Below are positions 43,202 through 50,813 of a stretch of DNA of 64,000 bases, in pieces. The position numbers were made by a program, and so were the translations under genes. The DNA is from DASUHT01 sp038230835 (GTDB lineage: Bacteria > Actinomycetota > Thermoleophilia > Gaiellales > JAICJC01): NCBI GenBank assembly GCA_038230835.1, contig JBBRMM010000004.1, positions 62,001 to 126,000 of the forward strand, given 5' to 3'. The stretch's first letter is position 1, and every line of letters begins with the position of its first letter. A model generated the notes under the pieces. The model made no database searches and was not told where the DNA came from. It saw only the letters and a program-made list of their open reading frames with translations.

Positions 43202-43926
43202 CGGGCTACCTGGACTCGCTGGCGGGCGACCTTCGCCGTGATCCTCCGGAGCCCGCGCGCGGCTTCGCCGAGGCACTCACGGCCGGCAGCACGGTGGCGG
43301 TGATCGCCGAGGTCAAACGGTCGTCGCCCTCGCAGGGCGCGATCGCCACCGACGCTGTCGTGGCCGATACCGCCCGCCGATACGCGGGGGACGGGGCAGC
43401 GGCGATGTCCGTGCTGTGTGCGCAGCGTGACTTCGGCGGCAGCCTCGAGCACCTGCGCGAGGCCCGTGCAGCCTCGCCTCTGCCGGCCATCGCCAAGGAT
43501 TTCACGGTCTTCCCCGAGCAGGTGGCAGCCCAACGGCTGGCGGGAGCCGACGCGATCCTGGTCATCCTCGCACTGGTTGGCGACTCCGAGGCAGGGAGGC
43601 TGCTGCAGACGGCGGAGCTGCTGGGAATGGACGCGCTGGTCGAGACGCACGACAGGGCCGAGATCGAGCGTGCGGTGGCGCTCGGCGCGCGGATCGTCGG
43701 GGTCAACGCGCGCGACCTGCAGTCGCTGGAGATCGATCGCGACCGCCAACTCGAGCTGCTCGCGCGGCTACCGAAATCGGTGATCCGGGTGGCCGAGTCG
43801 GGGATCTCCTCGTCGGCCGACGTCCAGCGGGCCCGCGATGCCGGTGCCGACGCGGTCCTGGTGGGCACTGCCCTGATGCGCGAGCCGGACCTGCTGGCGG
43901 AGCTGGTGGGGGTGCCACGGCGGTGA
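43198..43926 (+). CDS. trpC: indole-3-glycerol-phosphate synthase
   Basis: A 242-residue TIM barrel. The catalytic lysines are in AEVKRSSPSQG and AIAKDFTVFP, with the Glu in ALVETHD and GVNARDLQSLEID after it. RVAESGISSSADVQRA forms the phosphate-binding end. It is slightly shorter at the N-terminus than many relatives. ATG overlaps trpD. Confidence 0.96.
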   Translation: MTGYLDSLAGDLRRDPPEPARGFAEALTAGSTVAVIAEVKRSSPSQGAIATDAVVADTARRYAGDGAAAMSVLCAQRDFGGSLEHLREARAASPLPAIAKDFTVFPEQVAAQRLAGADAILVILALVGDSEAGRLLQTAELLGMDALVETHDRAEIERAVALGARIVGVNARDLQSLEIDRDRQLELLARLPKSVIRVAESGISSSADVQRARDAGADAVLVGTALMREPDLLAELVGVPRR

Positions 43927-44510
43927 CGGTGCTGGTCAAGATCTGCGGGCTCACGAACCAGGCGGACGTGGACGCAGCCGTGGCGGCGGGCGCCGACCTG
44001 GTCGGTTTCGTGCTGGCGGCCGCAAGCCCCCGCGCAGTGGCACTCGAGCGCGCGCTGGAGCTCACTCGCCGCGTACCGGCCGGCGTCCGCACGGTCGCCG
44101 TCTGTGAGGACGCTGCAACGGCACCCGTGACGGTGCCAGGCACCGTCTCCCGGCCCGGGTTCGATCTGGTGCAGATCTACGACACTTCGACGCTCCGCGG
44201 AGACGCCATCGTAGCCACGCGTGGAGCGCCCCCGGAGACGCTCGCCGACGGGGTGCCGGTGCTGCTCGACCTCGCGTTCGGGTCGCGCCCCGATGTCGAT
44301 GAGCTGCGTGCCCACTGGCAGCGCGCCGCGGTGGTGCGTGCGCCGGTCGTGCTCGCCGGGAGTCTCGATCCCGACAATGTCGCCGAGGCCGTCCGGATTG
44401 TCCGGCCGTGGGCCGTCGACACGGCACGCGGAGTCGAGTCGAGTCCCGGAACCAAGGACCACCAGTTGATCCGGCGGTTCGTGGCCGCCGCCAAGGAGGC
44501 AGCACGATGA
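43923..44510 (+). CDS. trpF: phosphoribosylanthranilate isomerase, divergent
   Basis: A 195-residue protein in the TrpF position. KICGLTNQADVDAAVAAGADLVGFV (catalytic Cys in KICG) and VVLAGSLDPDNVAEAV support the family, as does the end (GVESSPGTKD). Several usually fixed parts differ: VQLHG is VQIYDTS, the Gly-rich GGTG phosphate loop is replaced by FGSRPDVDELRAHW, and DVSSGVE is DTARGVE. A REP-like palindrome also lies inside the gene. It may still be active; many actinobacteria use PriA instead of TrpF, so relaxed constraint is possible. GTG start, four-base overlaps on both sides. Confidence 0.85.
   Translation: MTVLVKICGLTNQADVDAAVAAGADLVGFVLAAASPRAVALERALELTRRVPAGVRTVAVCEDAATAPVTVPGTVSRPGFDLVQIYDTSTLRGDAIVATRGAPPETLADGVPVLLDLAFGSRPDVDELRAHWQRAAVVRAPVVLAGSLDPDNVAEAVRIVRPWAVDTARGVESSPGTKDHQLIRRFVAAAKEAAR
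44130..44146. repeat. 17-base perfect palindrome inside trpF
   Basis: ACGGTGCC-A-GGCACCGT. The GGTGCC/GGCACC core is one I associate with REP-type repeats. It is translated as part of APVTVPGTVSRPG, in a loop where TrpF families vary. Confidence 0.55.
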
Positions 44511-45682
44511 GCACCCCAACCATGCCCGATCCGCGCGGTCGCTTCGGCGAGTTCGGCGGCCGCTTCGTGCCCGAGACGGTGATGGGCGCGCTGGACGAGT
44601 TGACCGCCGGCTATGCCGAGGCCCAGGCCGACCCCGCCTTTCAAGGGGAGATCGACATGCTCGCCCGGGACTATGTGGGACGGCCCTCGCCGCTCTACCT
44701 GGCGGAACGGTTCGCCGAGGGGACCGGAGCCCGCATCTACCTCAAACGCGAGGACCTGAACCACACCGGGGCGCACAAGATCAACAACGCCGTCGGCCAG
44801 GCGATTCTCGCGGTTCGGCTGGGCAAACGGCGGATCGTCGCCGAGACCGGCGCCGGCCAGCATGGCGTGGCCTCGGCCACCGTGTGCGCCCGCTTCGGCC
44901 TCGATTGCCACGTCTACATGGGCGAGGAGGACATCCGCCGCCAGCATCCCAACGTCGTGCGGATGCACATGCTGGGGGCAGAGGTGATCCCCGTCACCGC
45001 CGGTTCGGCGACACTCAAGGACGCGATGAACGAGGCGATCCGCGACTGGATCACGAACGTCGAGACCACCCACTACCTGATCGGCTCCGCCGCCGGCCCC
45101 CACCCGTACCCGACGATCGTCCGCGACCTGCAGACGGTGATCGGCCGCGAGACACGGGCACAGGTGCTGGAGCGCGAGGGGCGACTGCCCGACGCGGTGG
45201 TCGCATGCGTCGGCGGCGGCTCGAACGCCATCGGCCTGTTCCACCCGTTCATCCCCGATCCCGGCGTGCGCCTGCTGGGCGCCGAGGCGGGCGGCGACGA
45301 GCACGGCCACGCCGCGACGCTCTCCGCCGGGCGGGTGTCGGTACTGCACGGATCGCGCAGCTACGTGCTCGCCGACGACGACGGACAGGTGCTCGAGAGC
45401 CACTCGATCTCCGCCGGCCTCGACTACCCGGGGGTGGGCCCCGAGCACGCACATCTCAAGGACAGCGGTCGCGCGACCTACGAGCCGGTCACCGACGCGG
45501 ATGCGCTCGAGGCGTTCCACCTGCTCGCCCTGCGTGAGGGCATCATCCCGGCGCTGGAGTCGGCGCACGCGCTGGCGCTCGCGCGCCGCAGCGCCCAGCC
45601 CGGCGAGCTGATCGTAGTCGGCCTGTCGGGCCGCGGCGACAAGGACGTCGACGCGGTGGAGGCGCGCGAACGTGAAGCTTGA
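44507..45682 (+). CDS. trpB: tryptophan synthase subunit beta
   Basis: A 391-residue PLP enzyme condensing indole with serine. The PLP lysine is in NHTGAHKINNAVGQA, the phosphate-binding loop in CVGGGSNAIG. The N-terminal GEFGGRFVPETVM and C-terminal GIIPALESAHALA are standard for TrpB1. The ATG has a strong AAGGAGG site and overlaps the trpF stop. Confidence 0.98.
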   Translation: MSTPTMPDPRGRFGEFGGRFVPETVMGALDELTAGYAEAQADPAFQGEIDMLARDYVGRPSPLYLAERFAEGTGARIYLKREDLNHTGAHKINNAVGQAILAVRLGKRRIVAETGAGQHGVASATVCARFGLDCHVYMGEEDIRRQHPNVVRMHMLGAEVIPVTAGSATLKDAMNEAIRDWITNVETTHYLIGSAAGPHPYPTIVRDLQTVIGRETRAQVLEREGRLPDAVVACVGGGSNAIGLFHPFIPDPGVRLLGAEAGGDEHGHAATLSAGRVSVLHGSRSYVLADDDGQVLESHSISAGLDYPGVGPEHAHLKDSGRATYEPVTDADALEAFHLLALREGIIPALESAHALALARRSAQPGELIVVGLSGRGDKDVDAVEAREREA

Positions 45683-46409
45683 TCCCCCCGTGCTCTCGAT
45701 CTACCTGATGGCAGACGCCGACACCGCCGATCTGGCGGAAGCCGCGGTGGAGGGCGGCGCCGCCTGCCTCGAGATCGGGATTCCGTTCTCCGACCCGCTG
45801 GCCGACGGGCCGACCATCCAGCGGGCGGCCCAGCGAGCGCTGGCGGGGGGGATGACCACCCGCCGGGCGCTCGAGGTGCTGCGCGAGATTCGCCGGCGGG
45901 TGAGCGTGCCGCTGGTGCCGATGACCTACGCCGGGCCGGTGATGGCCTACGGCGAGGCGAAGTTCTGCGCCGACGTTGCGGGCGCCGGCGGGGACGGCAT
46001 GATCGTGCCCGATGTTCCGGTGGACGAAGCGGGAGCCCTGATCGCCGGCTGCCGTGAGTCCGGGCTCGACCTGATTCCCCTCCTCGCGCCGACCAGTCCC
46101 GACGAGCGGATCCGGCTCGCATGCGCCGAGGCCGGGGGCTTCGTGTACCTGGTCAGCGTGGCCGGCATCACCGGTGCCCGCGAGCAGCTCGGTGCGCGCG
46201 TCGCCGGACTGGTCGCACGCGTCCGCGCACACACCACGCTGCCGCTGCTGGTGGGGTTCGGCATCGCGACGCCTGCGCACGCGGCGGCCGCCCTGGAGGC
46301 CGGCGCGGACGGTGTGATCATCGGCTCGCGCGCGGTCGAGGTCGCCGAGAGCGGCGGCCCGGCCGCCCTGCGCGAGTTCGTCTCGGCGGTGTCCGCCGGG
46401 ATGCGTTGA
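45672..46409 (+). CDS. trpA: tryptophan synthase subunit alpha
   Basis: A 245-residue TIM barrel that releases indole from indole-3-glycerol phosphate. The catalytic Glu is in CLEIGIPFSDPLADGP and the Asp in GMIVPDVPVDEA. FVYLVSVAGITGAR and LLVGFGIATPAHA complete the phosphate site. GTG start overlaps trpB by 11 bases. The usual N-terminal helix is shortened. Confidence 0.96.
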   Translation: MKLDPPVLSIYLMADADTADLAEAAVEGGAACLEIGIPFSDPLADGPTIQRAAQRALAGGMTTRRALEVLREIRRRVSVPLVPMTYAGPVMAYGEAKFCADVAGAGGDGMIVPDVPVDEAGALIAGCRESGLDLIPLLAPTSPDERIRLACAEAGGFVYLVSVAGITGAREQLGARVAGLVARVRAHTTLPLLVGFGIATPAHAAAALEAGADGVIIGSRAVEVAESGGPAALREFVSAVSAGMR

Positions 46410-46419
46410 GGGCGGCCCG

Positions 46420-46459
46420 TTGGAACATCTCAATCGCCGACCTGTACATTTTGGAACAT
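46420..46459 (+). promoter_or_regulatory. possible promoter with direct repeats before the two-component genes
   Basis: The nonamer TTGGAACAT occurs at 46420-46428 and again at 46451-46459, 31 bases apart; the second copy covers the response-regulator start codon. TTGGAA at 46420 with TACATT at 46445 could serve as -35 and -10. The repeat might be an autoregulatory site of an OmpR-type regulator. Confidence 0.35.
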
Positions 46460-47135
46460 GAACATCCTCATCGTCGAGGACGATCAGGCGCTGGCGCGGA
46501 TCCTGGTCAAGTCGGTCGAGTCGAACGAGCACACGGTCGACGTGTGCCACGACGGCGAGACGGGCCTCGCGCGGGCCCGTGAGGGCGAGCACGACGCGAT
46601 CGTGCTCGACCTGATGCTGCCCAGACTGTCGGGCCTCGAACTGTGCCGCCGGCTGCGCTCCGAGGGGAACCCCATACCGATCCTCATGTTGACCGCCAAG
46701 AGCGCCGTCCCCGAGCGGATCGAGGGCCTCGACGCCGGGGCCGACGACTACCTCGTGAAGCCGTTCTCGCTCGGGGAGCTGCAGGCCCGCCTGCGCGCGC
46801 TCCGGCGTCGCGGGACCCCGCCCCGCCCGGATGTGATCGAGGCCGGCGAACTGAGCCTGGACGCGGACGCCCGCGAGGTTCGGGTCGGTGACCGGCCGGT
46901 CGAGCTGACCGGTACCGAGTTCGCGCTGCTGGAGTACCTGATGCGAAACCAGGGCGCGGTGCTCTCGCGTGACCAGCTGCGCGAGGAGGTCTGGGGCGAC
47001 GGCTTCGAGCCGTCCTCGAACGTGGTCGACATCTATGTCCACTATGTGCGCCGCAAGCTCAAGCAGGCTGGGCTGGGCCACGATCCGATCCGCACCGTCC
47101 GCGGTCTGGGGTACGCCTTCCGCAAGAGCGAGTAG
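46458..47135 (+). CDS. OmpR/PhoB-family response regulator
   Basis: A 225-residue regulator with receiver domain (acidic pair in VEDDQ, phospho-Asp in IVLDLMLPRLSG, Thr in MLTAKS, Lys in YLVKPFS) and a C-terminal winged helix (LTGTEFALLEYLMRNQG, RRKLKQAG, TVRGLGYAF). It is likely the partner of the kinase encoded 3 bases downstream. There is hardly any leader before the ATG, suggesting leaderless translation if the predicted promoter is right. Confidence 0.95.
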   Translation: MNILIVEDDQALARILVKSVESNEHTVDVCHDGETGLARAREGEHDAIVLDLMLPRLSGLELCRRLRSEGNPIPILMLTAKSAVPERIEGLDAGADDYLVKPFSLGELQARLRALRRRGTPPRPDVIEAGELSLDADAREVRVGDRPVELTGTEFALLEYLMRNQGAVLSRDQLREEVWGDGFEPSSNVVDIYVHYVRRKLKQAGLGHDPIRTVRGLGYAFRKSE

Positions 47136-47138
47136 CCG

Positions 47139-48419
47139 GTGTTCTCCCGAACGCGATTCCGACTTACGGCCTGGTACACCGCCGTGATGGTGGCGTTCGT
47201 GACCTTGCTCGGCACGGTCGTCTTCTACGTGGTTCAGGCGCAGCTCAGGGGACAGGTGGACACCGGCATGCGTGCGTTCGCGACGCGGATTGCCTCCGAT
47301 GTCGCAACCGACATCAGGCGTAACGAGGCCGTGAACCATGACCCGGACCTCGCGCAACTCCAAGAGGGCACGCTCTACCAGTTCGCAGTCAGCCTGCCGC
47401 CGTTCGTGACGGTTTCCCAGAACCAGAAGCACGCCGGAGCCTTCGGGCTGCCGAACCAGACCGGGCTGTACAGCGCCCTCCAGAACGGTATTGACCTGCG
47501 CTCCGTTCAGGCGCCCGACGGTCCCGTGCGTGTGTACTCGGTGCGCAAGACCTACGCCGGGCGCACGTTCGTCGTCCAGGTCTCCCGATCGACCGTGCCC
47601 GAGCACCAGTCGCTCGAAAACCTGCTGATCGTGCTCCTGGTCGGGGGGGGCGCGGGACTGGTGATCGCTGCGGTGGGTGGCTGGTTCCTGGCGGGCAAGT
47701 CGCTCAAGCCCGTGCGGGAAGCGTTCGAACGCCAGCGGGCATTCGTCGGTGACGCGTCTCACGAACTGCGAACGCCGCTGGCGGTGATCCGGGCCAACGC
47801 TGAGTACCTGCAGGCCGAGATCCCCGACAGCATCGAGCTGGCCGACATCGTCAGCGAGACCGACCGCCTGTCCGCCCTGGTCGACGCGCTGCTCGCGCTG
47901 GCCCGCGGTGAGGCCGGGGACCGTCCGCCGGCCGACGTGTTCGACATCGGCACCGTGGTCGAGCAGACCGTGGACTCCTTGCAGCCGCTGGCCGCGGAGC
48001 GCGGGCTCGGGTTGGCCGTCACCGCGACCCGCGGCATGCACGTGAGCGGAGACCGAGAACAGCTGCGCCAGTTGATCGTGATCCTGGTCGACAACGCGCT
48101 CCGCTACACGCCGCGTGGCGGCACCGTGGAGATCGACGTCGCACGGCTCAACGGCACCGTGGCGGTCGCGATCAGCGACACCGGCATCGGCATCGAGCAC
48201 GCTGAGCTCGAAAAGGTGTTCGATCGCTTCTACCGTGCCGACGAGGCCCGCAACCGTGATTCCGGAGGCACCGGCCTGGGCCTGTCGATCGCGCGTCAAC
48301 TGGCGGACGAGCACGGGGGCCGGATCACCGTCGAGTCCAGCCCGGGCAAGGGCAGCACGTTCACCGTGCGCCTGCCGTCGGCCGAGTCGAGGCAGTCCAA
48401 ACCAAACGTGCGCGCCTGA
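47139..48419 (+). CDS. sensor histidine kinase
   Basis: A 426-residue membrane kinase. Two transmembrane helices at about residues 10-32 and 167-188 enclose a sensor domain of about 135 residues without a recognised fold. Then come the HisKA dimer (phospho-His in GDASHELRTPLAVI) and the ATPase domain with N-box (LVDNALRYTP), G1 (ISDTGIGIE), F-box (VFDRFYRAD) and G2 (GTGLGLSIA). GTG start. The signal is unknown; it lies between the trp operon and leucine genes but need not regulate either. Confidence 0.95.
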   Translation: MFSRTRFRLTAWYTAVMVAFVTLLGTVVFYVVQAQLRGQVDTGMRAFATRIASDVATDIRRNEAVNHDPDLAQLQEGTLYQFAVSLPPFVTVSQNQKHAGAFGLPNQTGLYSALQNGIDLRSVQAPDGPVRVYSVRKTYAGRTFVVQVSRSTVPEHQSLENLLIVLLVGGGAGLVIAAVGGWFLAGKSLKPVREAFERQRAFVGDASHELRTPLAVIRANAEYLQAEIPDSIELADIVSETDRLSALVDALLALARGEAGDRPPADVFDIGTVVEQTVDSLQPLAAERGLGLAVTATRGMHVSGDREQLRQLIVILVDNALRYTPRGGTVEIDVARLNGTVAVAISDTGIGIEHAELEKVFDRFYRADEARNRDSGGTGLGLSIARQLADEHGGRITVESSPGKGSTFTVRLPSAESRQSKPNVRA

Positions 48420-48453
48420 CCGTCGCGCCCGGGCCGGCGGTTAGGCTAGTGGC

Positions 48454-50037
48454 GTGCCCCGGATCGCCTCCCACCTCGATCGCGGCGGCGACGCGTACGC
48501 CCGCAACCGCGAGCGCATGGGCGCGCTCGTCGGCGAGCTGACCGGCGCTCTGGAGGAGGCCCGCCGGGGTGGTGGCGAGCGTGCGGTCGAACGTCACCGG
48601 GCACGCGGCAAGCTGCTCGCCCGCGAGCGCATCGAGCGGCTGGTCGACCCCGGCGCCGCTTTCTTGGAGCTCTCCCCGCTGGCCGCCCACGGCATGTACG
48701 AGGGCGACGCGCCGGGCGCGGGCATCGTCACCGGTATCGGCCCCGTTGCCGGGCGGCTGTGCATGGTGGTCGCCAACGACGCCACCGTCAAGGGCGGCAG
48801 CTACTTCCCGGTCACCGTCCGCAAGCACTTGCGCGCGCAGGAGATCGCCGAGCAGAACCGGCTCCCGTGCATCTACCTGGTCGACTCCGGCGGGGCGTTC
48901 CTGCCGCTGCAGGCCGAGGTCTTCCCCGACCGCGACCACTTCGGGCGGATCTTCTACAACCAGGCCCGGATGTCCGCGGCCGGCATATCTCAGATCGCGT
49001 TGGTCATGGGCTCGTGCACCGCCGGCGGGGCGTACGTGCCGGCGATGAGCGACGAGAGCGTGATCGTCCGCGGCACCGGCGCGATCTTCCTCGGAGGGCC
49101 CCCGCTTGTGAAGGCTGCCACCGGCGAGGACGTGACCGTCGAGGAACTGGGCGGGGGCGATCTGCACGCCCGCCGCAGCGGGGTGGTCGACCAGCTGGCC
49201 GAGGACGACGAGCACGCCCTGCGGCTCGCGCGAGAGATCGTCCGTCACCTGGGCCGGGCGGGGCCGGTGCCCTGGGAAGTGCGGGACCCGGCACCGCCGG
49301 CTCTCGATCCCGGCGAGCTGCACGGCGTCGTTCCGGCCGACCTGCGCCACCAATACGATGTGCGGGAGGTGATCGGGCGGATCGTCGACGGATCGGTGCT
49401 GCACGAGTTCAAGCCGCTCTACGGCGACACGCTGGTATGCGGCTTCGGGCACATCCACGGGCACCCGGTCGCCATCCTCGCCAACAACGGCATCCTCTTT
49501 TCGGAGTCCGCACTGAAGGGAACCCACTTCGTGCAGCTCGCCTGTCGGCGCGGGCTCCCGCTGGTGTTCCTGCAGAACATCAGCGGCTTCATGGTCGGCA
49601 AGGAGTACGAGGCCGGTGGCATTGCCAAGGACGGAGCCAAACTCGTGACCGCGGTGGCGTGCGCCGAGGTGCCCAAGTTCACCGTCGTCATCGGAGGGTC
49701 GTTCGGCGCCGGCAACTACGCGATGTGCGGGCGGGCCTACTCCCCGCGACAGCTGTGGATGTGGCCGAACGCGCGCATCTCGGTGATGGGAGGCCCGCAG
49801 GCGGCGCGGGTGCTGTCGACCGTCGGCGGCGAGATGACCGATGCCGAGCGGGACGAGTTCGAGGCCCCCGTGATCGAGCGCTACGAGCAGGAGGGCAGCC
49901 CGTACCACTCCACCGCACGGCTCTGGGACGACGGAGTGATCGATCCGCTCGACACCCGCAGGGTGCTGGCGCTCGGCCTGGAGGCGGCGGCCTGTGCGCC
50001 GGTGCCGGAGACGACCTTCGGGGTGTTTCGGATGTGA
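48454..50037 (+). CDS. methylcrotonyl-CoA carboxylase beta (carboxyltransferase) subunit
   Basis: A 527-residue biotin-dependent carboxyltransferase. Sequence around NDATVKGGSYFPVTVRKHL, LVDSGGAFLPLQAEVFPD and MGSCTAGGAYVPAMSDE is the version found in 3-methylcrotonyl-CoA carboxylase rather than propionyl- or acetyl-CoA carboxylase. GTG start. Its neighbours encode the hydratase, the biotin subunit and HMG-CoA lyase, which together are the later steps of leucine breakdown. The stop overlaps the next start by four bases. Confidence 0.93.
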   Translation: MPRIASHLDRGGDAYARNRERMGALVGELTGALEEARRGGGERAVERHRARGKLLARERIERLVDPGAAFLELSPLAAHGMYEGDAPGAGIVTGIGPVAGRLCMVVANDATVKGGSYFPVTVRKHLRAQEIAEQNRLPCIYLVDSGGAFLPLQAEVFPDRDHFGRIFYNQARMSAAGISQIALVMGSCTAGGAYVPAMSDESVIVRGTGAIFLGGPPLVKAATGEDVTVEELGGGDLHARRSGVVDQLAEDDEHALRLAREIVRHLGRAGPVPWEVRDPAPPALDPGELHGVVPADLRHQYDVREVIGRIVDGSVLHEFKPLYGDTLVCGFGHIHGHPVAILANNGILFSESALKGTHFVQLACRRGLPLVFLQNISGFMVGKEYEAGGIAKDGAKLVTAVACAEVPKFTVVIGGSFGAGNYAMCGRAYSPRQLWMWPNARISVMGGPQAARVLSTVGGEMTDAERDEFEAPVIERYEQEGSPYHSTARLWDDGVIDPLDTRRVLALGLEAAACAPVPETTFGVFRM

Positions 50038-50813
50038 GCAGCGTGAGCCTGACACGGCACGGGCCGGTGGCGACGTTGACGCTCGACCGCCCACAGGCCA
50101 GAAATGCACTGGGCCTGGAGATGATCGTCGAGCTGACCCAGCTCTTCGGCGCACTGGCCATGGACGAGACGCGGGTGATCGTGCTCACCGGCGCCGGCGA
50201 CGCGTTCTGCGCCGGGGCAGACCTGGACTGGATGCGCCGGAGCCGAGAGCTGTCCGACCAGCAGAATCTCGCCGACGCCGCCATGGCCCGAACCATGTGG
50301 GAGGCGATCGACGGATGCCCCAAGCCTGTGGTGGCGCGCGTGAACGGGCATGCGCTGGGCGGCGGCGCCGGCCTGGTGGCATGCGCGGACGTCGCGATCT
50401 CGGCGGACACCGCCCTGTTCGGGTTCACCGAGGCGCGGCTCGGTCTGATCCCGGCCACCATCTCGCCGTACGTGCTGCGCCGGATCGGCGCCGGGCACGC
50501 TCGGGCGCTGTTCGTGACCGGCCGCCGCTTCGGAGCCGGCGAGGCGCAACGCCTCGGCTTGGTCCACCAGGTGGCCTCGGTTGAGGATCTGGACAACGCC
50601 GTCGCGACGGCGGTGGACGACCTGCTGGCTTGCGGGCCGGTGGCGATCGCCGAGTGCAAGCGGCTCGTCCGCGACGCCACCGCCGGCCTGGCACTGGACG
50701 ACCTGCCGCTGCGGCTGGCCGCGGTACGCGCCGCCCCGGAGGCCCAGGAGGGGCTGGCGGCCTTCCTGAAGAAAACGGCGCCTGGATGGGTCACGCGATC
50801 CGCCGACTTCTGA
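50034..50813 (+). CDS. enoyl-CoA hydratase family protein, probable methylglutaconyl-CoA hydratase
   Basis: A 259-residue crotonase. AFCAGADLDWMRRS and NGHALGGGAGLVACADVAI form the oxyanion and active-site regions; FTEARLGLIPATISPYVL contains the conserved Glu. Where general enoyl-CoA hydratases have a first Glu (GGCEM), this one has GGAGL, as in methylglutaconyl-CoA hydratases. That, and the operon, support the step between methylglutaconyl-CoA and HMG-CoA. GTG start overlapping the beta-subunit stop; its end overlaps the alpha-subunit gene by 28 bases. Confidence 0.85.
   Translation: MSSVSLTRHGPVATLTLDRPQARNALGLEMIVELTQLFGALAMDETRVIVLTGAGDAFCAGADLDWMRRSRELSDQQNLADAAMARTMWEAIDGCPKPVVARVNGHALGGGAGLVACADVAISADTALFGFTEARLGLIPATISPYVLRRIGAGHARALFVTGRRFGAGEAQRLGLVHQVASVEDLDNAVATAVDDLLACGPVAIAECKRLVRDATAGLALDDLPLRLAAVRAAPEAQEGLAAFLKKTAPGWVTRSADF

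Noticed and set aside
45543..48314. A 923-codon minus-strand open frame opposite trpB, trpA and the two-component genes.
   Set aside because: It is antisense to well-supported genes and low in complexity (His, Arg, Gln and Val rich), a usual by-product of GC-rich codon bias.
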